This document shows positions 16,500 through 25,993 of a stretch of 64,000 nucleotides of DNA, piece by piece; the first letter of the stretch is position 1; each line of letters begins with the position of its first letter. This DNA is from an uncultured Alphaproteobacteria bacterium. Lineage in GTDB: Bacteria > Pseudomonadota > Alphaproteobacteria > Puniceispirillales > UBA1172. Location of the stretch: NCBI GenBank assembly GCA_958431225.1, contig OY288107.1, positions 1,453,501 to 1,517,500 on the forward strand, read 5' to 3'. Both the position numbers and the translations under genes were made by a program. Below the pieces are notes generated by a model. It did not search any database. It worked only from the letters and a program-made list of their open reading frames with translations, and was not told the origin of the DNA.

Positions 16500-17090
16500 T
16501 TAAGCGGGGGCGGGGGCGGGGGCGGGGATGAATTCCGCGCCATATTCGCGCCCGCCATCCATCAGCAAGGCGACCAGATAGGGCAGAAAACTACTGCGCC
16601 CGATGAGGGTGATCTCGTCCGCCCCCCCATCGCCATCGCCATCGCCATCCCCATGTGCCAGCAAAATAACGTTGGCGTGTCCGCAAAGCGTCTGTGCCGC
16701 CGCCCCTGCCGTAAATATAGCGGGGTCTAAATCAATGGCGCAATATTTTGCCAATAGCACGCGGCACGATTTACCGCTAATATCTAGCACCCCCATGGCG
16801 TTGCTGATTTCGGTGGCGGGGGAGGCATCGCTATCAAGGGCGGTGATGATGCGTTTTGCGCCGCTAGGTTCTGCCATAATCAACCATTCATCAGGGGCGA
16901 GCCAGACGACACGGTGTTTGCCCGACTGCACGAATTGATTAGATGCAGGCAAGGCAATGTCGCCACTTTCGGGCGCGCCACGCAAGACAACCAAATCCGC
17001 AGATGCCTCACGGATGGTGATTTTGCCGCGCGAATTTTTCGGGGTAGGGTGGTGTTGCGGCGGCATGGTGCTGAGGGCGGAATTAGCCAT
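16500..17090 (-). CDS. soxG: Sarcosine oxidase gamma subunit
   Basis: This 196-residue protein is the gamma subunit of heterotetrameric sarcosine oxidase, which oxidises sarcosine to glycine with transfer of the methyl carbon to tetrahydrofolate. The region around residues 50-130 (VVWLAPDEWLIM, ISNAMGVLDISGKSCRVLLAKYC) matches SoxG and is related to GcvT folds. The ATG at 17090 overlaps the soxA stop as ATGGCTAA, with a GGAG site inside soxA. Low-complexity Gly-Asp repeats (about residues 147-156) and a Pro-Ala tail come from hexanucleotide repeats in the DNA. It is the last gene of soxBDAG. Confidence 0.85.
   Translation of the reverse strand: MANSALSTMPPQHHPTPKNSRGKITIREASADLVVLRGAPESGDIALPASNQFVQSGKHRVVWLAPDEWLIMAEPSGAKRIITALDSDASPATEISNAMGVLDISGKSCRVLLAKYCAIDLDPAIFTAGAAAQTLCGHANVILLAHGDGDGDGDGGADEITLIGRSSFLPYLVALLMDGGREYGAEFIPAPAPAPA
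16506..16527 (+). repeat. (GGGGGC)n tract at the mttB/soxG convergent junction
   Basis: Four guanine runs of four or five separated by single C, on the plus strand, encode the Pro-Ala tail of SoxG on the other strand. The tract could form a G-quadruplex in plus-strand DNA or in read-through RNA from the MttB gene. It lies 10 bp after the MttB stop. Confidence 0.7.
16627..16649 (-). repeat. (CCATCG)n hexanucleotide repeat in soxG
   Basis: Three and a half to four CCATCG units encode alternating Gly and Asp in SoxG. Slippage would change the protein by two residues without a frameshift. Confidence 0.7.
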
Positions 17091-20000
17091 TGATGCGTTC
17101 TCCTTTCGGGTCATAGAACACGGTGTCGGTGATGGTCGCCTTGATAGGTTTGCGCCCATCAATCATCGGCAACCACACATTTTTCCCCATCATACGCCGC
17201 CCATCTTTGAGCAAAGCCAGCGCAATGGAATGCCCCAAATTGGGCGAATAATAAGACGAAGTCACCTGCCCCAACATATCCATCGGTGCGGGTTGATGCG
17301 GGTCAAGCACCGCATGCGCGCCTTCAGGGATAACGACGTTCGGGTCGGCGGTTTTTAACCCGACTAATTGCTTGCGATTATTGAGCGCCATACTTGTGCG
17401 CGCGAGGGCGCGTTTGCCGATAAAATCGGGCTTGGTTTTGGAAATAATCCAATCCATCCCTAGATCATGCGGGGTCACCGAACCATCGGTTTCCTGCCCG
17501 ACAATAATAAAACCTTTTTCCGCACGTAGCACATGCATGGCTTCGGTGCCATAAGGGGTCAGCCCAAACTCCGCCCCGGTTTGCATCAATTTCTCCCATA
17601 GCGCTAGACCATGTTTCGCGCGGGTGTTAATCTCAAAACTCAATTCTCCCGTGAAGGAAATGCGGAAAATTCGCACATCTAAACCGCCCAGCCGTGCATC
17701 ACGATATGTCATAAACGGAAACGCCGCATCCCCCAAGGCAATAGAACATCCCGCCGCCGCCAAAATTTTACGCGCATTGGGTCCGGATATAGTCGCCACC
17801 GCCCATTCCTCCGTAACGCTCGTCATAAAAACATCCAATTCAGGCCATTCGGTTTGGTGCCATTCTTCCAGCCAAGCCAGCACCGCCGCCGCCCCGCCGG
17901 TGGTCGTGGTCATGTGGAAATGATTTTCCCCAAGCCGTGTCGTCACCCCATCATCCATCACCATACCATCATCTTTGAGCATCAACCCATAACGGCACGA
18001 ACCGATTTTTAGTTTCGTCCAAGCATTCGTATAGATGCGGTTAAGAAATTCCGCCGCATCCTTGCCGCGAATGTCAATTTTTCCTAATGTTGAAGCATCC
18101 AGAATCCCCGCATGCGTACGCGCGGCGCGCACCTCACGGGCTACGGCCTCATCCATGCTTTCGCCATTTTGCGGGTAATACCATGCGCGCATCCATTGCC
18201 CGACATGTTCATATTTCGCGCCATGGGCTTGGTGCCAAGCATCCATGCGGGTGCGCCGTTCGGTATCAAATAGCCCTTTAATTTCACGCCCGGCAAACAC
18301 ACCAAAACTAGTCGGCGTGTAAGGATAGCGAAAAGTGGTCGTGCCAATATCGGGGATGGGCTTGCCGAGTTGATCCGATAGAATCCCGAGCGCATTGATG
18401 TTCGCCATCTTGCCTTGGTCGGTCGCCATGCCGTTGGTGGTATAGCGTTTGACGTGTTCCACCGAATGATAGCCTTCGCGCACCGCCAATTTTATATCGT
18501 TAGCGGTGACGTCATTTTGGAAATCAATAAAGGCTTTGGGTTCGTGGCCCCTCGCCGCATCGCTCGGCACTTTCCATAGGGCGTGGGGGTGCATCTGGCA
18601 TAGGTCTTCGTCAATATCGGGGAGGGCGATGGGGCTGGTTTTATAGCCCAAAGCGCGCGCGGCTTTTGCCCCCGCTTCAGCACCTTCGCGCAAAGCCTCA
18701 TCCGCACCAAAAACACCATTACACCCGCCCGCCGAAAGCACTGCCTCGTGCGCCTCGGACGGACGGAAACAAAGCTGTTTTTCATCCCAACGCAATTTAC
18801 CGCGGGCTTGCGAATGCAGATTGACGATAGGCGTGAAGCCCCCGGACATCGCCAGCAAATCCACATCCAAATAAAATGCCTGCCCGATGACATCGCCATT
18901 ATCTACATCAATCGGTGCGATTTTGAGCCGCCCGACATGGCGCGTCCCTGCCGCTTCAAGCACGGCGTGGCTGTAATGGATGGGGATGCCCAACTGCATA
19001 GCACGGCTAGCGTGCGGCGCGGGGGCGGAGGCGCGTTGGTCAATAATGGCGGCGACCTTAACCCCCGCATTATCTAGTGCCAGCGCGGTTTTATACGCAT
19101 CATCATTATTCGTATAAAGCACGGCACGGCGGGCAGGGCGCACGCCATAGCGATGGATATAACTGCGCACAGCACTCGCCATCATCACCCCGGGCTTATC
19201 ATTGCCGCCAAAGACAAGCGGGCGTTCGTGCAGCCCTTGTGCCAACACCACATGGCGCGCACGAATTTTCCATAGACGTTGGCGGGGCAGATGCGCCGGC
19301 GGGTGCGCCAGATGGTCGGTGACTTTTTCCGCCAAAGTGAGGAAATTGTGGTCCATATAACCAAAACATTGGGTGCGCGGCAACAGCATCACATTAGGCA
19401 TCGCGGCTAGGGTAGCGATGGCTTTGGCAATAGATTTCTCCGGGGCATCGCCGTCAAATTTTATGCGCGATTCTGATAGCATCCAGCCGCCGAATTCCGC
19501 GCCCTCATCCACCAACATCACCCGCGCCCCTGCCTGCCCCGCACTCAAAGCGGCGGCGATGCCAGCAATGCCGCCCCCCACCACCAAAACATCAGTATGC
19601 CGATGGGTTTTTTCATAAAAATCGGGGTCGTTATGGTTTTTGGCGGCGCGCCCTAGCCCGGCGGCACGGCGAATAATTGGCTCATAAATCCGCTTCCAAA
19701 ACGCCGCCGGAAACATGAAAGTTTTATAGTAAAAGCCAGCAGGAAACAGCCGCGCCATCAGCGAATTGAGCGCACCAATATCAAAGCCCAATGAAGGCCA
19801 ACGATTTTGGCTAGTGGCAACTAGCCCATCATAAAGTTCAATTTCGGTCGCGCGCAAATTCGGCGTGTGATAAGCCCCCCGACCAATCTGCACCAACGCA
19901 TTCGGCTCATCATAACCAGCCGTCAAAATCCCACGCGGACGATGATATTTGAACGACCGCCCCACTAGATGCACCCCATTCGCCAGCAAAGCCGATGCCA

Positions 20001-20115
20001 GCGTATCCCCCGCATAGCCGGTGAATTTCTTACCATCAAACGTAAAGCGCACGAGGCTATTGCGGTCAATCCGCCCGCCTTCATTGATGCGCATATTTTG
20101 CTTGTTGTGCTTCAT
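17083..20115 (-). CDS. soxA: Sarcosine oxidase alpha subunit
   Basis: A 1010-residue subunit of heterotetrameric sarcosine oxidase; the family is about 960-1010. Residues about 20-100 resemble the N-terminal ferredoxin-like domain (FTFDGKKFTGYAGDTLASALL, GILTAG). A dinucleotide-binding domain starts near 175 with VVGGGIAGIAAALSAG, and the C-terminal third (about 610-1010) is GcvT-like and binds tetrahydrofolate. The ATG at 20115 overlaps the soxD stop as ATGA and is preceded by GAGGGC; the frame is open 20 codons further upstream, inside soxD. soxG begins inside its last codons. Operon order is soxB, soxD, soxA, soxG. Confidence 0.95.
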   Translation of the reverse strand: MKHNKQNMRINEGGRIDRNSLVRFTFDGKKFTGYAGDTLASALLANGVHLVGRSFKYHRPRGILTAGYDEPNALVQIGRGAYHTPNLRATEIELYDGLVATSQNRWPSLGFDIGALNSLMARLFPAGFYYKTFMFPAAFWKRIYEPIIRRAAGLGRAAKNHNDPDFYEKTHRHTDVLVVGGGIAGIAAALSAGQAGARVMLVDEGAEFGGWMLSESRIKFDGDAPEKSIAKAIATLAAMPNVMLLPRTQCFGYMDHNFLTLAEKVTDHLAHPPAHLPRQRLWKIRARHVVLAQGLHERPLVFGGNDKPGVMMASAVRSYIHRYGVRPARRAVLYTNNDDAYKTALALDNAGVKVAAIIDQRASAPAPHASRAMQLGIPIHYSHAVLEAAGTRHVGRLKIAPIDVDNGDVIGQAFYLDVDLLAMSGGFTPIVNLHSQARGKLRWDEKQLCFRPSEAHEAVLSAGGCNGVFGADEALREGAEAGAKAARALGYKTSPIALPDIDEDLCQMHPHALWKVPSDAARGHEPKAFIDFQNDVTANDIKLAVREGYHSVEHVKRYTTNGMATDQGKMANINALGILSDQLGKPIPDIGTTTFRYPYTPTSFGVFAGREIKGLFDTERRTRMDAWHQAHGAKYEHVGQWMRAWYYPQNGESMDEAVAREVRAARTHAGILDASTLGKIDIRGKDAAEFLNRIYTNAWTKLKIGSCRYGLMLKDDGMVMDDGVTTRLGENHFHMTTTTGGAAAVLAWLEEWHQTEWPELDVFMTSVTEEWAVATISGPNARKILAAAGCSIALGDAAFPFMTYRDARLGGLDVRIFRISFTGELSFEINTRAKHGLALWEKLMQTGAEFGLTPYGTEAMHVLRAEKGFIIVGQETDGSVTPHDLGMDWIISKTKPDFIGKRALARTSMALNNRKQLVGLKTADPNVVIPEGAHAVLDPHQPAPMDMLGQVTSSYYSPNLGHSIALALLKDGRRMMGKNVWLPMIDGRKPIKATITDTVFYDPKGERING

Positions 20116-20474
20116 TTTTTGCCCTCTTTTTTGCGAGAGGTGGCGGCGGCTTCGGATGCGGTTTTGCGCCGCCATGAAGCATCATAGGCACGTTTGGCGG
20201 CGGCGGTTTTGGGGAGTGCGCCCATGGGGTAAATTTCAATGAATTCATGGCTCACCGTATCGCGCGCCGCATTAAACCACCGCCGACATCCAGCGTCATG
20301 GCACCAACGTTCCAAAAACACGCCTTTAGGATTATCACGCCAGAAAAGATATTCGGCAAACTCAGCATCGCTGATAGGATTTTCCGCCAATGGTCGGCGG
20401 ATATGTGCTTCACCGCCGCAGGAAAATTCGCTCTCATCACGCGCACCGCAATAGGGACATTCAATTAACAGCAT
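20112..20474 (-). CDS. soxD: Sarcosine oxidase delta subunit
   Basis: A 120-residue zinc-binding subunit. Cys6, Cys9, His59 and Cys63 are all present at the positions reported for the delta subunit zinc site, and the early CPYCG motif is typical. The C-terminus is lysine-rich (RKKEGKK). Its stop overlaps the soxA start (ATGA). It begins 17 bp after the soxB stop. Confidence 0.95.
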   Translation of the reverse strand: MLLIECPYCGARDESEFSCGGEAHIRRPLAENPISDAEFAEYLFWRDNPKGVFLERWCHDAGCRRWFNAARDTVSHEFIEIYPMGALPKTAAAKRAYDASWRRKTASEAAATSRKKEGKK

Positions 20475-20491
20475 AACTTCCTCTTTTATAA

Positions 20492-21787
20492 TTAATGTGC
20501 AACCCCAGCCGCGCCATGTTCATCAATCAACAGACCCGTCTGAAAACGATCAAGCGCGTAAGGTGCGGCGATTTTATTCGGGCGATCATGCGCGATCAAA
20601 TCGGCAAAAACATGCCCCGAACCCGGCGTCGCCTTAAAGCCCCCCGTCCCCCAACCGCAGTTAAAATAAAGCCCCTTAACATCGGTCTTGGAAAGAATCG
20701 GCGAGGCATCAGGGCAGGTATCAACAATGCCCCCCCAATGCCGCATCATCCGCAACCGCGATAAGATTGGAAACATTTCCACCGCCGCCGTCAGCATATG
20801 TTCAGGCACCGGAAACGACCCGCGCTGAGCATAAGAATTATACTTATCCACGCCAGCACCTAGCACCATTTCGCCCTTGTCGGATTGGCTAATATACATA
20901 TGCACAGCGTTGGACATGATGACGGTGTCAAGTTCAGGTTTAATCGGCTCCGACACCAATGCTTGCAAAGGACGGCTAGCGATGGGCAGGCGAATCCCTG
21001 CCATATCCGCCAAAACCGAACAATGCCCCGCCACCACACAGCCGACTTTCGGGGCGGCGATAAAGCCCTTGGTGGTTTCCACCCCGGCAATGCGCCCGCC
21101 TTGTCGCCGCAAGCCGATGACTTCACAATTTTGAATAATATCCACGCCCAAATCATCGGCGGCACGTGCATAACCCCAAGCCACCGCATCATGCCGTGCG
21201 GTGCCACCACGCTTTTGCAAAAACCCGCCCATGACCGGATAGCGGATATTCGGGTCAATATTGATAATAGGCACCAATTTTTTTATAGCGTGCGGGTCAA
21301 GCACATCGCTATCAATCCCATTGAGGCGGATGGCATGCACCCGCCGCGACATCTCACGCAATTCGCCCCAGCTATGCGCGAGCGTCAAAACCCCGCGTTG
21401 GCTAAACATCAAATTGAAATTCAAATCTTGCGTCAGCCCTTCCCATAATTTGAGCGCGTGTTCGTAAATCGCCGCGCTTTCATCCCACATATAATTAGAG
21501 CGAATAATCGTCGTGTTGCGCCCGGTATTGCCGCCGCCGAGCCAGCCTTTTTCAAGCACCGCGATATTGGTCATCTGATGCACCGCCGCCAGATAATACG
21601 CCGTCGCCAAGCCATGCCCGCCGCCGCCAACAATAATGGCATCGTACGATTTTTTCGGTTGCGGCGCACGCCAAGCCCGCTGCCAGTTCTGATGATAATG
21701 GCGCGCCCCCCGCATCAGCGAGAAGATAGAATATTTCGGCTTGCCTCCGGGCAGTCTGCGCGCCCCGCGGTCAGGAATCTCAGCCAT
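20492..21787 (-). CDS. soxB: Sarcosine oxidase beta subunit
   Basis: The 431-residue beta subunit carries the noncovalent FAD that oxidises sarcosine. The motif [15 protein letters not shown] near residue 54 binds FAD. The segment [13 protein letters not shown] contains His199, matching the histidine that carries covalent FMN at the alpha-beta interface. The C-terminus has the expected [16 protein letters not shown] loop. Compared with homologues of about 405 residues it has an N-terminal extension of roughly 25 ([17 protein letters not shown]). The ATG at 21787 follows GGAGAGGGG. It is the first gene of the operon and is divergent from the M20 gene. Confidence 0.95.
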   Translation of the reverse strand: MAEIPDRGARRLPGGKPKYSIFSLMRGARHYHQNWQRAWRAPQPKKSYDAIIVGGGGHGLATAYYLAAVHQMTNIAVLEKGWLGGGNTGRNTTIIRSNYMWDESAAIYEHALKLWEGLTQDLNFNLMFSQRGVLTLAHSWGELREMSRRVHAIRLNGIDSDVLDPHAIKKLVPIINIDPNIRYPVMGGFLQKRGGTARHDAVAWGYARAADDLGVDIIQNCEVIGLRRQGGRIAGVETTKGFIAAPKVGCVVAGHCSVLADMAGIRLPIASRPLQALVSEPIKPELDTVIMSNAVHMYISQSDKGEMVLGAGVDKYNSYAQRGSFPVPEHMLTAAVEMFPILSRLRMMRHWGGIVDTCPDASPILSKTDVKGLYFNCGWGTGGFKATPGSGHVFADLIAHDRPNKIAAPYALDRFQTGLLIDEHGAAGVAH

Positions 21788-21954
21788 AATGCGCCCCTCT
21801 CCTTTGCAGTTTGGGTGGGATTATCGTTGCAATTTTTTCGCCCGCTATCGTGTGCGCGACTAGTGATACTGCACCACCGACACTTTGAGCAACCTTTTTT
21901 TATACGCATTTTGCTGTATGATGCTAGAATAATATGCAGAAAGGAATGAAAGCA

Positions 21955-23127
21955 ATGCCGATTTACAATGCAATTATGCAAGCAAGTGCGGAAATGCGCG
22001 AGTGGCGCCATTATCTGCACGCACATCCAGAACTAGGATTTGAAGAACACAACACCGCGCGTTTTGTCGCCGAAAAATTAAAAGAATTCGGCATAGAGGT
22101 GCATCAGGGGTTCGCCGGCACCGGTGTCGTCGGGGTGATTCGCGGCAAAGGCAACAGCAAACGCATGATCGGCTTGCGCGCAGATATGGACGCGCTACCC
22201 ATCCTTGAAGCCAGCACCCACAACCATAAATCAAAAAAAGATGGCGTGATGCACGCTTGCGGGCATGATGGGCATACGGCGATGCTGTTAGGGGCGGCGC
22301 GCTATTTGGCGGAAACGCGGAATTTTGACGGCGCGGTGGTGCTCATTTTTCAACCCGCAGAAGAAGGCGGCGGCGGCGGCAAAGTCATGTTGGATGAAGG
22401 ATTATTTGATAAATTCCCAGTAGAAAGCGTGTGGGGGATGCATAATTGGCCGGGGCTTGATGTGGGGCGCGTAGGCATTCATCACGGCGCGGCGATGGCG
22501 GCGGCGGATGTTTTTGACATTCGCATAGAAGGGCGCGGGGGGCACGCGGCAATGCCCCACGAGACGGCAGACCCGATTATCGCGGCAGGGGCATTGATTC
22601 AAGGGTTGCAATCGGTGGTGTCAAGGCGCGTCAATCCGCTAGATGCGGCGGTGGTATCCATCACCCAATGCCATAGCGGTTTCACCCATAACGTCATCCC
22701 CAGCGCGGCAACTCTGCAAGGTTCCGTCCGCTATTTTAACACCGAAATAGGCAAAGAAATCCACCAAACCATAGCCGAAATGACAGACGAGGTAGCCAAA
22801 GCCCACAGGTGTAAGGCAGAATGCAAATGGGAAATAGGCTACCCCCCAACCACCAACGACAGCGAAGCGGCAAACCGCGCAGCAAACACAGCCGCAGAAG
22901 TATTAGGCGCAGGTTCCGTAAAAATGAACCCACCCCCAAGCATGGCAGCAGAAGATTTCGCCTACATGCTAAAAGCCCGCCCGGGCGCCTACATATGGCT
23001 AGGCGCCGGCCACCCCCAAGCCAACGCCACACTCCACAACCCAAACTACGATTTCAACGACGAACTACTACCACTAGGAGCAAGTTATTGGGCAGCCCTA
23101 ACCGAACGCGAATTGGCACTAGAATAG
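21955..23127 (+). CDS. M20-family amidohydrolase (hippurate hydrolase / N-acyl-amino-acid hydrolase type)
   Basis: A 390-residue metal-dependent peptidase-like hydrolase that cleaves amide-linked acyl groups from amino acids. Visible motifs are HAHPELGFEE, RADMDALPI, HACGHDGH (Cys102 and His104 as metal ligands), QPAEEGGGG and MHNWP. The start chosen is ATG 21955, about ten bases after AAAGGA; in-frame ATGs at 21934 and 21946 are poorly placed. It is divergent from soxB. The last 350 bp have markedly A/C-rich third positions (many CTA and ACC codons), unlike the beginning. The natural substrate is unknown. Confidence 0.85.
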   Translation: MPIYNAIMQASAEMREWRHYLHAHPELGFEEHNTARFVAEKLKEFGIEVHQGFAGTGVVGVIRGKGNSKRMIGLRADMDALPILEASTHNHKSKKDGVMHACGHDGHTAMLLGAARYLAETRNFDGAVVLIFQPAEEGGGGGKVMLDEGLFDKFPVESVWGMHNWPGLDVGRVGIHHGAAMAAADVFDIRIEGRGGHAAMPHETADPIIAAGALIQGLQSVVSRRVNPLDAAVVSITQCHSGFTHNVIPSAATLQGSVRYFNTEIGKEIHQTIAEMTDEVAKAHRCKAECKWEIGYPPTTNDSEAANRAANTAAEVLGAGSVKMNPPPSMAAEDFAYMLKARPGAYIWLGAGHPQANATLHNPNYDFNDELLPLGASYWAALTERELALE

Positions 23128-23192
23128 ATGCGTGAAATGTATTATGATAAGATTTAATTTTATGTCTTGCGAGATAATCATTGGGGACTGGA

Positions 23193-24230
23193 ATGGCAAA
23201 GAATAAAAAAGATTTCAATGCGATTGATTTGTTTTCAGGGTGTGGCGGGCTTTCTTTAGGCATGGAAAGGGCAGGCTTCACGGTTAAGGCGGCTGTTGAA
23301 ATAGACAGATACGCGATTGAAGCCTATCGTTTAAATCATAAAGGCGTTCATATCATCGAAAAAGATATTAAAGATGTTTCTGCAAATGAGATAGAGGAAA
23401 CGCTAGACGGCGCGCCGCTTCATTTGTTAGCAGGTTGCCCCCCATGCCAAGGGTTTTCTTCTGTCAGGCGTTTGAATCGAACGCCAGCTGTGCATGATGA
23501 CCGCAACGCATTAATCCAAGAATATTTTAGGCTTGTTAAATCGTTGAAACCTATCACGATTATGATGGAAAACGTCCCCGGATTGAAAGATTATGCGCTT
23601 TTCAAAGATATTGTGAAATGGCTTGAGAAAATTGGCTATTCGGTCAGCGTTGAGGTGCTGAATGTAAAAGAATTCGGTGTGCCACAAAATAGGCGTAGGC
23701 TCATTATGTTGGGTTCGCGCATAGGCAAGATAGATATTTCAAAGCAAGCCAATGCGGGCAAAGTTACTGTGCGTGATATTATTGAAACTCTCGAATTGCC
23801 AGAAGATTCCAACGACCCCCTCCATAAAATTGTTCCAAAACATAGTGAAAAAATCAAAAAAAGAATCGAATTAACTCCCAAAGATGGTGGCAGTTGGAAT
23901 CAATTACCAGATGAATATACTCTGGATTGTCATAAAAAAGATAATGTCGGCTTTAATGATATTTATGGCAGATTGCGGTGGGATGATTGCTCATCAACCA
24001 TTACAGGTGGCTGTTTGAATCCATCAAAAGGGCGGTTCCTGCACCCCGAACAAAACCGAGCCATAACCCCCCGCGAAGCCGCGCTTTTACAATCTTTTCC
24101 TGAGGGCTATGAATTTCCAACAACCATCCCAAAACAAGCCCTAGCACTCCTAATAGGCAACGCCCTACCGCCAAAATTTAGCCAACATCATTCTAAGGTT
24201 ATTATTGACCATTTAGAGGCGCATTGTTAA
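23193..24230 (+). CDS. DNA (cytosine-5-)-methyltransferase
   Basis: A 345-residue C5 methyltransferase using S-adenosylmethionine. Conserved motifs appear in order: I (DLFSGCGGLSLGM, residues 12-24), IV (GCPPCQGFSS, catalytic Cys85), VI (MMENVPG), VIII (FGVPQNRRRL), then IX/X (ITPREAALLQSFPEGY and IGNALPP). The target-recognition region lies at about 200-270 and its specificity cannot be read. The ATG at 23193 follows GGGGA; a TTG at 23181 is less likely. It is clearly more AT-rich than the flanking genes, and a GHKL ATPase follows after 36 bp. No restriction endonuclease is adjacent, so it may protect the host from, or mark DNA for, the neighbouring ATPase system. Confidence 0.9.
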   Translation: MAKNKKDFNAIDLFSGCGGLSLGMERAGFTVKAAVEIDRYAIEAYRLNHKGVHIIEKDIKDVSANEIEETLDGAPLHLLAGCPPCQGFSSVRRLNRTPAVHDDRNALIQEYFRLVKSLKPITIMMENVPGLKDYALFKDIVKWLEKIGYSVSVEVLNVKEFGVPQNRRRLIMLGSRIGKIDISKQANAGKVTVRDIIETLELPEDSNDPLHKIVPKHSEKIKKRIELTPKDGGSWNQLPDEYTLDCHKKDNVGFNDIYGRLRWDDCSSTITGGCLNPSKGRFLHPEQNRAITPREAALLQSFPEGYEFPTTIPKQALALLIGNALPPKFSQHHSKVIIDHLEAHC

Positions 24231-24266
24231 TATCAATGTGTTATTTTGAGAAAAAGGGAGGTTTTT

Positions 24267-25982
24267 ATGTCTGATGATGATGATAAAAAATTAAGAATGA
24301 GCTTTGACCCAAGCACTCTTGAGCATCTTGGGGTCAAAATGTATTCGTCTCTCCCCAATGCTTTAGCGGAGTTAATCGCTAATGCTTATGATGCAGATGC
24401 TACTTGTGTTCGCATTAATCTGCATGACGATGGGGCTAATAAATCTATTGAGGTCATCGATGATGGTGTCGGGATGACTTTTGATGAAATTAATGACAAG
24501 TTTCTTCGCATTGGCAGAAATCGCCGTGCAGAAGAAGATACTTACTCTCCCTCAGGCAATAGGAAAGCCACAGGCAAGAAGGGACTCGGAAAACTAGCAC
24601 TTTTTGGACTTGCGCAGAGAATCAAAATTGAAACTAGACAGAAGAGGATGGATGAGAAAATTATTTTTGAATTAGATTGGAATAAGATCATGAGTTCTGA
24701 GAAACCTGAATATAATCCTACATCTAAATTGAAGCCCTGCGATCCTTCAAAGCAGGGAACAAAAATTACATTGCTTGATCTCAAGCGAAGTTCCCCTTTT
24801 GACAAAAAAGAATTAGCGGTGAGCATTTCAAAATTATTCGTATTTTTTGATAATAAAAAGTTCAAATGCTGTTTAACATTAAATAACGATGAACCTATGG
24901 CAGTTAACCAAAAATTGAAATATGAAAGCGTTGACGAGCAATTTCCGTGGAAGTTTCCAGAATTTTCTATGAGTATAGATGATAATTTTGAGTATAAGAA
25001 TCGCATATCTGGGAAAATTATTTCTACCAGAAAACCCCTTAAACCTAATTTACGTGGCATTACGCTTTATGCGAACGGACGTTTGGTAAATGCACCCGAG
25101 TTTTTTGGTCGCTCCGAAAGTAGTCATGTCTACTCTTACCTTACAGGATGGCTGGAAGTAGATTACATAGATAACCTTGAGGAAGATGTAATTTCAACTA
25201 ACCGTCAATCCCTTAATTGGGAAAATGAGGAAATGAAAAAATTAAGGAATTTTTTATTCAAAATACTTCAAAAAATTGTCAAAGAGTGGCGGGAAAAATG
25301 GCAAAAAGCAAAAGAAGAAAAGATCAGTAAAGACACTGGAATTAATATAGAGATTTGGATGGGCGAAACCCCAGAGAGCATTAGAAAAATTCTCAGAAGA
25401 ATACTTAGGCTAGTTATCGAAGATGGAGGAATTGATCCAATTCTAACAGAAAAAATAGTGAATAACATTTATGGTCTCGTGCCTGGATATCCTTACTATC
25501 ATTGGCGCAATCTGCATCCGAAGGTGAAAGAAATTTCAAGGGAATATTATCAGAAAGAAGATTATTATACTGCTTTTTCTGAATCTGTTAAGTGTTATAT
25601 TGACGAAATTATGCGCATTACTGGCTCTCAATCGCCCCCTTTTAATCTCATGAAAGAGGTTTTTATTTTGCCGGATGCCCACCAATGTAGCGAATGCAAT
25701 CGTCCTTTTAAACCCATAAAAAAGGTAAGTGGCACTCAACCTATATTAGATGTGACAGCCAAATATGTGCAATCTGGGAAATCTTTTAAGCAGGCTACTT
25801 TAGATGGGATTCAAAAGGGGCAGGGACTTCTATCCCAAGGGGTTGTTGCTGGGGGAAGGAATACAATGGCACATGAAGAATTTAGGAATTTAAAACAGAC
25901 AGATCTTTTTACTGAAGATGATTGCTTAGATGCGTTGAGTATTTTGTCACATCTTTTTCGAAGGCTGGAAGATGCTCAATAA
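24267..25982 (+). CDS. GHKL (MORC/MutL-like) ATPase with C-terminal HEPN-like R-x4-H domain
   Basis: A 571-residue protein. The N-terminal GHKL ATPase motifs are clear: ELIANAYDA (Glu35, Asn39, Asp42), DDGVGM (65-70) and GKKGLGK (103-109). This layout matches MORC/MutL-like ATPases known to occur beside DNA methyltransferases in restriction-modification-type loci. Residues about 200-330 form the second GHKL half, followed by a charged helical segment (335-365). There is a CSEC pair near 476. The last 120 residues resemble the Ymh/TIGR02391 type C-terminal domain and include GGRNTMAHEE, where Arg531 and His536 form the R-N-x3-H motif of HEPN ribonucleases. The ATG follows GGGAGG. Base composition is AT-rich, suggesting horizontal transfer with the methyltransferase. 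An antiphage role is inference. Confidence 0.8.
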   Translation: MSDDDDKKLRMSFDPSTLEHLGVKMYSSLPNALAELIANAYDADATCVRINLHDDGANKSIEVIDDGVGMTFDEINDKFLRIGRNRRAEEDTYSPSGNRKATGKKGLGKLALFGLAQRIKIETRQKRMDEKIIFELDWNKIMSSEKPEYNPTSKLKPCDPSKQGTKITLLDLKRSSPFDKKELAVSISKLFVFFDNKKFKCCLTLNNDEPMAVNQKLKYESVDEQFPWKFPEFSMSIDDNFEYKNRISGKIISTRKPLKPNLRGITLYANGRLVNAPEFFGRSESSHVYSYLTGWLEVDYIDNLEEDVISTNRQSLNWENEEMKKLRNFLFKILQKIVKEWREKWQKAKEEKISKDTGINIEIWMGETPESIRKILRRILRLVIEDGGIDPILTEKIVNNIYGLVPGYPYYHWRNLHPKVKEISREYYQKEDYYTAFSESVKCYIDEIMRITGSQSPPFNLMKEVFILPDAHQCSECNRPFKPIKKVSGTQPILDVTAKYVQSGKSFKQATLDGIQKGQGLLSQGVVAGGRNTMAHEEFRNLKQTDLFTEDDCLDALSILSHLFRRLEDAQ

Positions 25983-25993
25983 CGCCACCAACC

